Shown here: positions 43,479 to 51,221 of the stretch, piece after piece
How the letters are laid out: each line of letters starts with the position of its first letter
Numbering within the stretch: the stretch's first letter is position 1
Assembly: GCA_016712465.1 (NCBI GenBank)
Contig: JADJQZ010000001.1
Location: forward strand, 2,108,001 to 2,172,000
DNA length: 64,000 bases
Source of the DNA: Candidatus Obscuribacter sp.
Lineage (GTDB): Bacteria > Cyanobacteriota > Vampirovibrionia > Obscuribacterales > Obscuribacteraceae
Reading direction: 5' to 3'
Translations under genes and position numbers: made by a program
The notes under the pieces: model-generated
The model's input: the letters and a program-made list of their open reading frames with translations, nothing else
Told to the model about the DNA's origin: nothing
Database searches by the model: none

Positions 43479-44381
43479 TTATTTTGCCGATTTTACCTGC
43501 TGGCGAATTTCCATATACTGTTGCACAAACTCGCTTTCATCTTCTCGGGTGCAAATTGTGCCGCCCATTCTCTCCAAAATTATCCATTTCAGGGCTGGGC
43601 ATAAGGGCAGTACTTCGTCGATTAGTGCAATGACTTGAGGCGGTACGCCGCCGTCATGGGTGTCGCGGCGAATGCGCCGGCTATGGCTAATCTCGGGCTC
43701 CCACCAGGAACCCCCGGAGATGTGCAGTTCTTTTACCAGTTCGAGGGGGTAGTAAAAGAGAATTTCTGCGAGGGTGAGATTGAAGTTAACCATCTGGCAA
43801 TAGAGATTGTGCAGATCAAGCACCAGAAAACCATTTGTTGTGGTCAGCGTTTCTTTGAGCAGACGCCCCTGTGCTTGAATGTCTTCCTTGCTGAAGGCTA
43901 GTGCCAGATTTTCCAGCCCGACGGTGACATTGCTTCCGGCAGCCCGGCTTAGATCTTTGAGAGAGTCGGTGAGAGTCTTAACCAGGCTTTCATGGTAAGG
44001 CATCGGTAGTGGTGCACCGTCAAAGTGCCTGGAGTCGGCGAAGAAGCCGTAGTGCTCGCTTATATGCTGGTATTTGTGAAGTGTGCAGGCAAGGCTGAAC
44101 TTCTTGAGGCTTTCTTCAATCTCTGGTGGTCTGACCAGACTCATAGGGGAAAGGAAAAAACTATGACCAAGCAGGCTTTCTTGCTCACTGAACTGAGCAA
44201 GCAGGTTCTCTACCCATAGGGGTATGGCTCTATCGAAACCGGCATCAAAAGTCCATTCCAGGCATTCCACCAGGTTATCTTGCAAGAGCGGCAGGCTTGC
44301 CTTGCGGAAGTCTTCCGTGGGCATGAGTGAAAGACCGACCCGGGGCGAAGTTCTATTTGTCTTTTTAGTTTGTTCAGACAA
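43479..44381 (-). CDS. Divergent DUF692/MNIO-family enzyme
   Basis: A 300-residue protein from TTG 44381, two bases after the upstream stop. It aligns motif by motif with the DUF692 enzyme at 867: H73 (GHS), H110 (SEHYGFF), E157 (GLENL), D189 and N192 (LDLHNLY), H220 (ELHISGG), D240 and H242 (DTHDGG) and E270 (ILERMGG). All likely iron ligands are therefore kept although overall identity is low. It has no DUF2063 gene beside it; a 68-residue protein and a secreted CPAC protein follow. It is probably an oxidative peptide-modifying enzyme of a different MNIO subgroup. Confidence 0.82.
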   Translation of the reverse strand: MSEQTKKTNRTSPRVGLSLMPTEDFRKASLPLLQDNLVECLEWTFDAGFDRAIPLWVENLLAQFSEQESLLGHSFFLSPMSLVRPPEIEESLKKFSLACTLHKYQHISEHYGFFADSRHFDGAPLPMPYHESLVKTLTDSLKDLSRAAGSNVTVGLENLALAFSKEDIQAQGRLLKETLTTTNGFLVLDLHNLYCQMVNFNLTLAEILFYYPLELVKELHISGGSWWEPEISHSRRIRRDTHDGGVPPQVIALIDEVLPLCPALKWIILERMGGTICTREDESEFVQQYMEIRQQVKSAK

Positions 44382-44383
44382 CT

Positions 44384-45106
44384 TTAGCGCAGCAAGGATT
44401 TCTTGCCTGGTTTGGGACTTAAGGCGGCCAGTCTTTTGTTGATGCGTTCCAGAAGGAGCTTCAGCTCATGCTCTTTGATGGCCAGTCGTTCTACGTCGAC
44501 CACAAATTCTTTCGCTTCCGCCTGGGCTGCTTCCAGTTCTCTTCTTGAGACTACGCCTTCTTTGTAGAGTTCTTCGAAGCTTACGGCGCGGTCTTCTTTG
44601 TCTTTCAGTTTGCGCTGTTTGGCTTCCAATTCCAGGGCGGCGTCTTTATATTGAATGGCTACTTCTTTCTCTCTTTCTTTGAGAGTTTCTTTGCCCAGCA
44701 TTTCCACCGGCATGGTCATGCCTAAGACTGCTTGCATGCTTGGATCTACTAGTAAACTTGGAGTCATGGGCGGCGGCGGTGGCACAAGCATGGTGGTTCT
44801 GGGGCGGGAAGCGCTTTTGCCCTTGGTCGGGGACGGCTTTTCTTTTCCTGATGCTTTGACTGCCGTTGCTTGCGCCTGTGATTTAGCGGGGAGCGGCTTT
44901 TCTGGTTTGACCGCCTTGTCCTGTTTGCTAGTTTGAGGAGCATCTGTTTTGACAGGCGGTGCTTGTTTGGCCGGAGCTTCCGGTTTGACCGACTTGTCTT
45001 GTTTGCTGGTTTGAGGGGCGGCCAGAACTTCTGCCGCCGGATAGTGGGCATTTAGACTGAGGGCAAGCAGGCTTACAACTATTAAGTTTGACTGAGATAA
45101 CTTCAT
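44384..45106 (-). CDS. Secreted Lys/Pro-rich protein with coiled-coil C-terminus
   Basis: A 240-residue protein with a signal peptide of about 30 residues (IVVSLLALSLNAHYPAAEVLA). Residues 31-80 contain two copies of a PQTSKQDK(S/A)VKPE unit; then comes a basic region and a PPPPPM segment. Residues about 140-230 are a heptad-like coiled coil (LKEREKEVAIQYKDAALELE, REDRAV-type repeats, RLAIKEHELKLLLERINK). It has no Cys. It is directly upstream of the DUF692-family gene, so they probably share a transcript. Not recognised. Confidence 0.7.
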   Translation of the reverse strand: MKLSQSNLIVVSLLALSLNAHYPAAEVLAAPQTSKQDKSVKPEAPAKQAPPVKTDAPQTSKQDKAVKPEKPLPAKSQAQATAVKASGKEKPSPTKGKSASRPRTTMLVPPPPPMTPSLLVDPSMQAVLGMTMPVEMLGKETLKEREKEVAIQYKDAALELEAKQRKLKDKEDRAVSFEELYKEGVVSRRELEAAQAEAKEFVVDVERLAIKEHELKLLLERINKRLAALSPKPGKKSLLR

Positions 45107-45171
45107 GACCAGAAACGAAATGTAAAAGGGGACTACCGGGTGAAAGTGGAGGTATGGTGTAAGCTCTAGTG

Positions 45172-46002
45172 ATGCAACAGTTACAGTCTAACCCATTAGT
45201 TTCCATACTCTTCCTTGGAGACGTCATCGGCAAGCCCGGACGGCTTGTGGTGAAGAAATACTTACAACAGCTGAAGGATGGCGCTGAGCAGGGTCTTAAG
45301 CCCTTTCCCGATTTTGTGGTGGTGAATGTAGAGAACGCCTGCCACGGTTTCGGCGTCTCCAGGGAAAACATTCAAGAGCTGAAAGAGTGCGGCGTCGACG
45401 TGTTTTCCGGCGGCAATCATACTTTTGATCGCAAAGAAATATTTGATTTTATTGACTCGGAAGAGACCCTCCTGCGCCCGGCCAACTACCCGGAAGGCAC
45501 AGCCGGCAAGGGGCTTGTGGTGGTGGAAAAGGATCAGGTAAGGCTTGCTGTTATAAATTTAATGGGGCGGGTCTTCATGGAACCTCTGCAATCACCTTTT
45601 GCCGTGGTCGATAAGCTGCTTAATGAATTGCAAGAGAAAGATGAGAACTGTTTGATTCTGGTGGATGTGCACGCCGAGGCCACTGCTGAGAAGGTGGCTC
45701 TGGGCTGGTATCTGGACGGCAGAGTGCAGGCCGTGGTGGGCAGCCATACCCATGTGCAGACCGCCGACGAGCGGTTACTCAAGCAGGGAACCGCTTATAT
45801 TACCGACGCCGGAGCTTGCGGACCTCGTGATGGGGTGATTGGCATGGCCCAGGAAGGTGTGTTCAGGCGCATGATCAAGCAGCTTCCTTCCCGCTTCGAG
45901 CTGGCTCCCGGCCCTGCTGCCGCTTGCGGAGTTCTAATTGGTGTAGATAAAGCTAGCAAGCAGGCTGTTTCCATTGAAAGAGTGCGCTTTGAGGAAGACT
46001 GA
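45172..46002 (+). CDS. ymdB: YmdB-family metallophosphoesterase
   Basis: About 276 residues from ATG 45172 (GTG 45169 is an alternative). VSILFLGDVIGKPGR opens the protein, followed by NVENACHGFGVS, DVFSGGNHTFDRKEIF, LVDVHAEATAEKVALGWYLDGR and VVGSHTHVQTADERLL, the metal-binding motifs of the TIGR00282 family. In Bacillus these enzymes hydrolyse 2',3'-cyclic nucleotides and affect biofilm and sporulation. Its stop overlaps the next start by one base (TGATG), so the two are co-translated. Confidence 0.94.
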   Translation: MQQLQSNPLVSILFLGDVIGKPGRLVVKKYLQQLKDGAEQGLKPFPDFVVVNVENACHGFGVSRENIQELKECGVDVFSGGNHTFDRKEIFDFIDSEETLLRPANYPEGTAGKGLVVVEKDQVRLAVINLMGRVFMEPLQSPFAVVDKLLNELQEKDENCLILVDVHAEATAEKVALGWYLDGRVQAVVGSHTHVQTADERLLKQGTAYITDAGACGPRDGVIGMAQEGVFRRMIKQLPSRFELAPGPAAACGVLIGVDKASKQAVSIERVRFEED

Positions 46003-46892
46003 TGGCTTGCCCCGTCGATCTGCATTTGCACAGCCATTTTTCCGACGGTACCTGGTCGCCTGAAGCCCTGGTCAGGCATGCAGTTGAGCTTGGTATGGAG
46101 TATATTGCCCTTTCCGACCATGACACCATGGACGGTATTGAAGAAGCGAAGCAGGCGCTGCTTGCTCTGGGTGACACTTCGGAAGCGGCGCGGCAACTGG
46201 TGCTTTTGCCGGCAATTGAGATCAATTGTCTCTGGCAATATGAGGGCGTCTATCATGACGTGCATATACTCGGATATCTACCGGACAAAAGTGCTCGGGC
46301 GCTAGTTGAAGTAATGGACTTGCAAAGGCAGGCCCGTTTAGAGCAACTGAATTTGAGCCTGGAGAAGATTAACGATAGCCTGAAAGGGCGTAGGGCTGTC
46401 ACTTTCGAGGATGTGCAAGCCTGTGCCGGCAAAGGCAATATCGGCAAGGCTCATTTGACGGAAGCACTGGTGCGCGTCGGTGCGGCTTGCGATTTGATGG
46501 ATGCCTACGAGCGCTTCACGGCCAGGACGGCACCATGTTATGTGCAGCGGCAAAGCGTCTCGCCCTTTCAAGCACTGACCGCCATCAAAGCGGCAGGGGG
46601 CTTCAGTTCCATTGCCCATCCCGGCTCTGAGACCCATATGCCCTTATTGCTTGCCCAACTTATCGACGCAGGCCTTGAGGGAATAGAAGCCTATCATCGT
46701 ATTCATACTGAGGCTGTCCGGAAGCACTATGTGGACCTGGCGAAAGAGAAGAATTTGCTTGTCACAGGCGGTTCCGATTGCCATGGACCCTATCAGTCTT
46801 CCGCCGATGAGGAGTTTTTTCCTTCCCTCATGGGCACAATCGAGCTACCGGACATACACAGCCGGCGCTTTCTTGAGCGTGTATTGAACTGA
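46002..46892 (+). CDS. PHP-domain phosphoesterase (TrpH/RNase AM type)
   Basis: A 296-residue protein. The metal-binding motifs are VDLHLHSHFSDGTWSPEAL, LSDHDTMDG, LLPAIEINCLW, SSIAHPGSE and VTGGSDCHGPYQ. In Escherichia coli the same type of protein releases 5' nucleotides and shortens small RNA fragments. It overlaps ymdB by one base, so the pair probably act on nucleotides together. Confidence 0.92.
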   Translation: MACPVDLHLHSHFSDGTWSPEALVRHAVELGMEYIALSDHDTMDGIEEAKQALLALGDTSEAARQLVLLPAIEINCLWQYEGVYHDVHILGYLPDKSARALVEVMDLQRQARLEQLNLSLEKINDSLKGRRAVTFEDVQACAGKGNIGKAHLTEALVRVGAACDLMDAYERFTARTAPCYVQRQSVSPFQALTAIKAAGGFSSIAHPGSETHMPLLLAQLIDAGLEGIEAYHRIHTEAVRKHYVDLAKEKNLLVTGGSDCHGPYQSSADEEFFPSLMGTIELPDIHSRRFLERVLN

Positions 46893-47399
46893 CTACTGAG
46901 CCAGGGCTTTGTCGAGCTGATTGGCCAGGGTGCCGGTTTCGACTTCGCCAATCTGACTCCAGGAAACTTTTCCAGCCTTGTCGAGGATGACCTGGAAGGG
47001 GATGTAGCCTTTGTAGTGATTTTTAATGAGGGCTTTGGCGCTGGAGCTGACCGGATGGTCTACGTCGACCAGGATGAATTTAACCGGCTTGGTGCTGTTT
47101 TGTTTGTAGAGGTCGACCATGCGCTTGGCTTGTCTATTGACGTTCAAGTCGCCGGAAGCGCCAAAGAAGATTACCGAGGCTTTGCCGGGTTCCAGTTCTA
47201 CATCTTCCATGCGGGTGGCTTCGATGGGGAACCCGGTATCGGTATCCTGGTTAAAAGAAATGCCTTTTTTGAGGCGCAGGTCTTCGGCGGCAGAGGCGTA
47301 ACCGGCTGCCACGGTGCTTACTGCAAGCAGAAGAGCAAGAGCTGAGACTGTCTTGCGGTGATGCTTTGTTGTTGCATGGAGGCAAGTTAGAAACTTCAT
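46893..47399 (-). CDS. Exported thioredoxin-fold protein lacking the CxxC
   Basis: A 168-residue protein with a signal peptide of about 38 residues. The mature part has the thioredoxin order: ASVIFFGASGDLNVNRQAKRMVDLYK, where a CxxC would be expected, then PVKFILVDVDHPVSSSAKAL, YIPFQVILDKAGKV with the cis-Pro, and a final helix. GASGDLN replaces WCxxC, so disulphide chemistry is not expected. It might be a binding protein or an adapted chaperone. Convergent with the PHP gene, stops adjacent. Confidence 0.82.
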   Translation of the reverse strand: MKFLTCLHATTKHHRKTVSALALLLAVSTVAAGYASAAEDLRLKKGISFNQDTDTGFPIEATRMEDVELEPGKASVIFFGASGDLNVNRQAKRMVDLYKQNSTKPVKFILVDVDHPVSSSAKALIKNHYKGYIPFQVILDKAGKVSWSQIGEVETGTLANQLDKALAQ

Positions 47400-47494
47400 T
47401 TGCTTTTCATCCCCTTTGATTTAAACCGCGTTTGCACTGCTGCAATCTAGGTTAGTTAGACAGGGAAAAGCTTACAATGTTCCAGGTAAAACAG

Positions 47495-47902
47495 TTACTG
47501 ATGAAAGTCGCTTGCTTTGACATTGTGTACAAAGCGCGACCATTTCTGTTGTTCGTAGCTTCTGGCATATTCTTGCAGGCTAGAAAGAAGCTTGGCTCCC
47601 GAGGCGGAAGCGCCGGTGAAGATGAGGCTGAAGCGCTTCTTCTGGGCGGCGGTGCGAATACCGTAGGTCTCATGAAAAGTTTCCATGGCTTGCGCCGGCA
47701 GGAAGACCAGGCGGCGGTTCGGTAATTCACCCTCTCTTGCCTTTGGGGGTTCCCGTTTGACGGCTATCTCCAGTTGAATCACCTGGTCTACATTGTTAAG
47801 GGGTTCTCCTTTGATGCGGTCCCAGAGCCAGAGCGAAAGAGCGTCCTCGGCGGCGACGCCGGGACTTCGGTGCAGGTACTGGGCAAAGGCTTCAAGAATC
47901 AA
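47495..47902 (-). CDS. Hypothetical protein
   Basis: A 135-residue, soluble protein with no signal peptide. Segments such as LEAFAQYLHRSPGVAAEDAL, VIQLEIAVKREPPKAREG and GASASGAKLLSSLQEYARSY give a mixed alpha/beta picture. It stands alone between convergent and divergent neighbours. No family is recognised; coding is supported by composition and by the clean end against the flanking gap. Confidence 0.55.
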   Translation of the reverse strand: MILEAFAQYLHRSPGVAAEDALSLWLWDRIKGEPLNNVDQVIQLEIAVKREPPKAREGELPNRRLVFLPAQAMETFHETYGIRTAAQKKRFSLIFTGASASGAKLLSSLQEYARSYEQQKWSRFVHNVKASDFHQ

Positions 47903-48302
47903 TGTAGCTTCCTCCTTAAGCGACTATAGCACGGGAAGCCAAGAGCCCGTGGGCAATCTTGCTCAAAATCCCCCGGACGGGGCAGGGCGGGCAAGATTGA
48001 AAAAGCTTCAGTAATTTAAAGTTTCATTCCTCTATATATATCGTTCAGGGCGATATAATTGAGCTACTTGAGGATGTACTTAGCTCAAGACCCTTTTACT
48101 TATAAGACGGTTGAGTAACCCCATGGTGAGCTTTGCAGCGCCCGGGGAAGGTCCTCGATAGTGAAAAGAATATTGGTTCATAAGGAACTCTGGTTCTTAT
48201 GGCCGGCCCGGGAGAATTGTCATCGTCATTTCAACTGCCTCGTCCACTGACGAAGGCGCCATTGAGAAAAAAGAAGAGATAAGCAGCGAGCAACTTTCCA
48301 TT
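47903..48302. other. Gap with a TATATCG palindrome before the radical SAM gene
   Basis: About 400 bases. TATATCG (48037-48043) and CGATATA (48051-48057) form an inverted repeat around TTCAGGG, overlapping a TATAAT at 48054-48059 that lacks a clear -35. The coding frame of the next gene is open back to 48065 but without a canonical start until TTG 48303, except for an ATT at 48216 after GGGAGA. Confidence 0.35.
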
Positions 48303-51221
48303 TTGCTCAAAGACAAGCTCTTGCCCCAGGTGAATAAACCCGGGCAATACCTTGGCAACGAATGGGGTGCCAGGCGTAAGTCTTTTGCCGACTGCCGGGT
48401 GCGTATGGCCCTGGCCTTCCCCGATCTCTATGAACTGGGCATGTCCAATTTCGGGCTCAAGATTCTCTATCAATTGATCAATGATATCGACGGCTACATG
48501 GTGGATCGCACCTATGCACCGGCTCAGGATATGGAAGCGCTTTTGCGCAAGGAAGGCTTGCCGCTTTTTGCTTTTGAGTCCAGGGAGATTCTCAAGCGCT
48601 TCGATTTAATAGGATTTTCGCTGCAGTACGAGCTTACTTATACCAATGTCTTGAACATGCTCGATCTCGCTCACCTGCCTCTCAAGGCCTCTGAGCGCAG
48701 CGATCTGTTCCCCCTCGTTTTTGGCGGCGGCCCCTCGGCCGTCAATCCTGAACCGATGGCGCCTTTCTTAGATTTCTTCGTCATCGGTGATGGCGAAGAA
48801 GCTCTGCCTGCGGCCATGAAAGTTATAGAGCAGTTCAAGGAGAACTACCTGGACTGCCTGACTGCGCACCGGAAAATAAATAAGAGAGCGATTCGCAACT
48901 TGCTACTGGCTCAGCTTGCTCTCAAGGTGCCGGGTATCTATGCTCCCGCTCTTTATCAGGAAGGTTTCGTGCCGGTTAAGCCGCTTCCCGTGAGTGAAGT
49001 GGTGGCGGCCGTTCGGCTTGAACTGGCTGACCTGGAGAGTGGTGCCGCTGATGAGGCGGCTTTCGTGAAACTCTTTGCCGAACTAGATGAATTGGCTCTT
49101 CTGACCCTGCCTGAGCGCGTCTTGCGTCAGGTGGCTCCGCTTCTGCCGAGCAATCAGCCGGTTCGCAATCTGGTGCCTTATCTGGCCCTTGTGCACGACC
49201 GGGAAGTATTGGAAGTGCGTCGCGGCTGCGATCGCGGCTGTCGTTTCTGTCAGCCCGGCTATACATTTTTGCCGGTGCGGGAAAGGTCGGCTGAAGAACT
49301 CGTAGAGCTATCCAAGCAAGCCCTGGCTAATTCCGGGCATGAAGAATATTCCATGCTCTCGCTTTGTGTTTCCGATTACACAAGTCTTTATGACAGTGTG
49401 CGGGCTTTGAACCGAGAACACGCTCATAAGCGCACCTCGCTTTCCTTTCCTTCTCAGCGTGCCGATCGCATGAATCTTGATGTGGCCGAAGAACTGAAGG
49501 CTGTACGTAAGAGCGGCATTACTCTGGCTCCCGAAGCAGGTTCAGAGAAGCTGCGCGCCGTCATTAATAAGGGTCTCAAGCACGATCAGATAATCAACGC
49601 CATCGAGTCCGCTTATGAATCTGGCTGGCAGTCGGTCAAGCTTTACTTTATGTGCGGTCTTCCCTTCGAAGACGACGAAGACCTGGCCGGCATCATTCAA
49701 ATATTGAAGGAAGCCACCAATCATGCCAGGGCCCTGAGACGCAGCAAGCCGGAGCGTTATCGTCGGGATATCGAGCTGACCTGTACGATTTCCAATTTCG
49801 TACCGAAGCCCTTTACGCCCTTCCAGTGGTTCCCGCAGGTGGCACCGGAGGAATTTGCCCGCAAACACCAGGTTTTACGCGATAAGCTGAGAGCTTCAGG
49901 CTTGCGCAATGTGCAATTGAATGTCACAGGACCGCAGATCAGTTTGCTGGAAGCGGTTATCTCCCGCGGCGACAGGCGCATTGGTGAAATGATCCTGGAA
50001 GCCTATAAGCGCGGCGCCGTATTTGATGCCTGGGACGAGCACTTTAAACCCGAGCTCTGGCATCAGGTGGCTGAGGACATGGGCACCACGCTTTTGGCGG
50101 AAGCTGCGGCCGATAGGCCCGTGGGCAGTATGCAGCCTTATGACATAGTGCATATCGGGCTCCACCACTGGTGGCTTGTCAGAGAGTGGGAAAAGGCCGT
50201 TAAAGAGGTTGAAACCGCCGCCTGCACAGAGAATACCTGCCATGCTTGCGGCATTTGCACCGAACTTGAAACCAACCATGTGCTGGCCAGTCCTTTGCCT
50301 GCCGCCTTGAAGAAAAATCCTTTTGTGAAAGAGTTGAATGCTAATAAGAGTGATCCCGACTCTCATCCTTCGCTCTTCTTCCTGGCACCGAAAGTGCCTG
50401 TAGGTGCTGTTCAAGCGGAAGATGCCGCCGCTTCGCCGGAGACCGCCAATCTTCGCTTCCGCCTGGTCTTTCAGAAAGTGGGTGACCTGAAATTCATCGG
50501 TCACCTTGATCTGCAAAATTTATTCATTCGCGCTTTTCGCAGAGCGGGATTGGAAATGAGTTATACACAAGGGTTTAATCCCTCCCCCAAACTTTCTTTC
50601 GCTGCCCCACTTCCCCTGTTTCAGGAAGGGCTGAAAGAGCTTGCCGATATTGAATTGGCGAGTCCGGTTGAGGCGCACTCCCTCACGTTCAAGTTAAACC
50701 GTGAGTTACCGCCGGAAGTTCAGATTCTTGAGTGCCACCAGTTGAAAGAGGTAGCAGGAGGCAAAAAGTCTCTTGCATCACTTCTGGGCCGGGCTAAGTA
50801 TATGGCTCTGCCACAGTTTGATAGAGAAATGAACGAGGCTGACCGAGCTTTGACGGTATCTGAAATGACCGCGAAGTTTGAGTCGGCGATAGAGAAGATA
50901 ATGGGGCAGGAGCATCTACTTGCACAGATGTCCGCTCCTCCGGGAAAAGTTGGTTCTACTAAGGACTTGCGTCCCCTTATTCACGCTATTTCAGTTCATC
51001 GTCAAGCTGTTGATTTTATGTCCGCTGAAAATGCTCCCTGGCTGGAGCTAACTCTGGCGACAGGCTCGAATGGACATTTGAAGCCGCAGGATTTGCTGGC
51101 TATCATCAGTCCCGATGTCACCTTCAGGGTGATCAGACTTGAACTTTTATCCCAGTCTGGTGAGTCTCTCGTTCCCGAATCGGCCAAAGAAAACCTTGAA
51201 TTAGTTAGAGGATCCGTATGA
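48303..51221 (+). CDS. TIGR03960 radical SAM protein fused to DUF2344
   Basis: A 972-residue protein from TTG 48303; the open frame upstream may mean an ATT start at 48216. The cobalamin-binding-like N-terminus (MALAFPDLYELGMSNFGLKI) leads to a radical SAM domain with the cluster C309-x3-C313-x2-C316 (GCDRGCRFCQPG). TCHACGIC follows near 645. The C-terminal 230 residues are DUF2344 (RLVFQKVGDLKFIGHLDLQ, QGFNPSPKLSFAAPLPLF). In many bacteria the two halves are separate; here fused. It is typically beside rng, as here. Its chemistry is not established. Confidence 0.92.
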   Translation: MLKDKLLPQVNKPGQYLGNEWGARRKSFADCRVRMALAFPDLYELGMSNFGLKILYQLINDIDGYMVDRTYAPAQDMEALLRKEGLPLFAFESREILKRFDLIGFSLQYELTYTNVLNMLDLAHLPLKASERSDLFPLVFGGGPSAVNPEPMAPFLDFFVIGDGEEALPAAMKVIEQFKENYLDCLTAHRKINKRAIRNLLLAQLALKVPGIYAPALYQEGFVPVKPLPVSEVVAAVRLELADLESGAADEAAFVKLFAELDELALLTLPERVLRQVAPLLPSNQPVRNLVPYLALVHDREVLEVRRGCDRGCRFCQPGYTFLPVRERSAEELVELSKQALANSGHEEYSMLSLCVSDYTSLYDSVRALNREHAHKRTSLSFPSQRADRMNLDVAEELKAVRKSGITLAPEAGSEKLRAVINKGLKHDQIINAIESAYESGWQSVKLYFMCGLPFEDDEDLAGIIQILKEATNHARALRRSKPERYRRDIELTCTISNFVPKPFTPFQWFPQVAPEEFARKHQVLRDKLRASGLRNVQLNVTGPQISLLEAVISRGDRRIGEMILEAYKRGAVFDAWDEHFKPELWHQVAEDMGTTLLAEAAADRPVGSMQPYDIVHIGLHHWWLVREWEKAVKEVETAACTENTCHACGICTELETNHVLASPLPAALKKNPFVKELNANKSDPDSHPSLFFLAPKVPVGAVQAEDAAASPETANLRFRLVFQKVGDLKFIGHLDLQNLFIRAFRRAGLEMSYTQGFNPSPKLSFAAPLPLFQEGLKELADIELASPVEAHSLTFKLNRELPPEVQILECHQLKEVAGGKKSLASLLGRAKYMALPQFDREMNEADRALTVSEMTAKFESAIEKIMGQEHLLAQMSAPPGKVGSTKDLRPLIHAISVHRQAVDFMSAENAPWLELTLATGSNGHLKPQDLLAIISPDVTFRVIRLELLSQSGESLVPESAKENLELVRGSV

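Noticed and set aside
47477..47725. 82-codon plus-strand frame opposite the 135-residue protein
   Set aside because: The minus-strand frame is longer and has more protein-like composition; only one can be real and the evidence favours minus.
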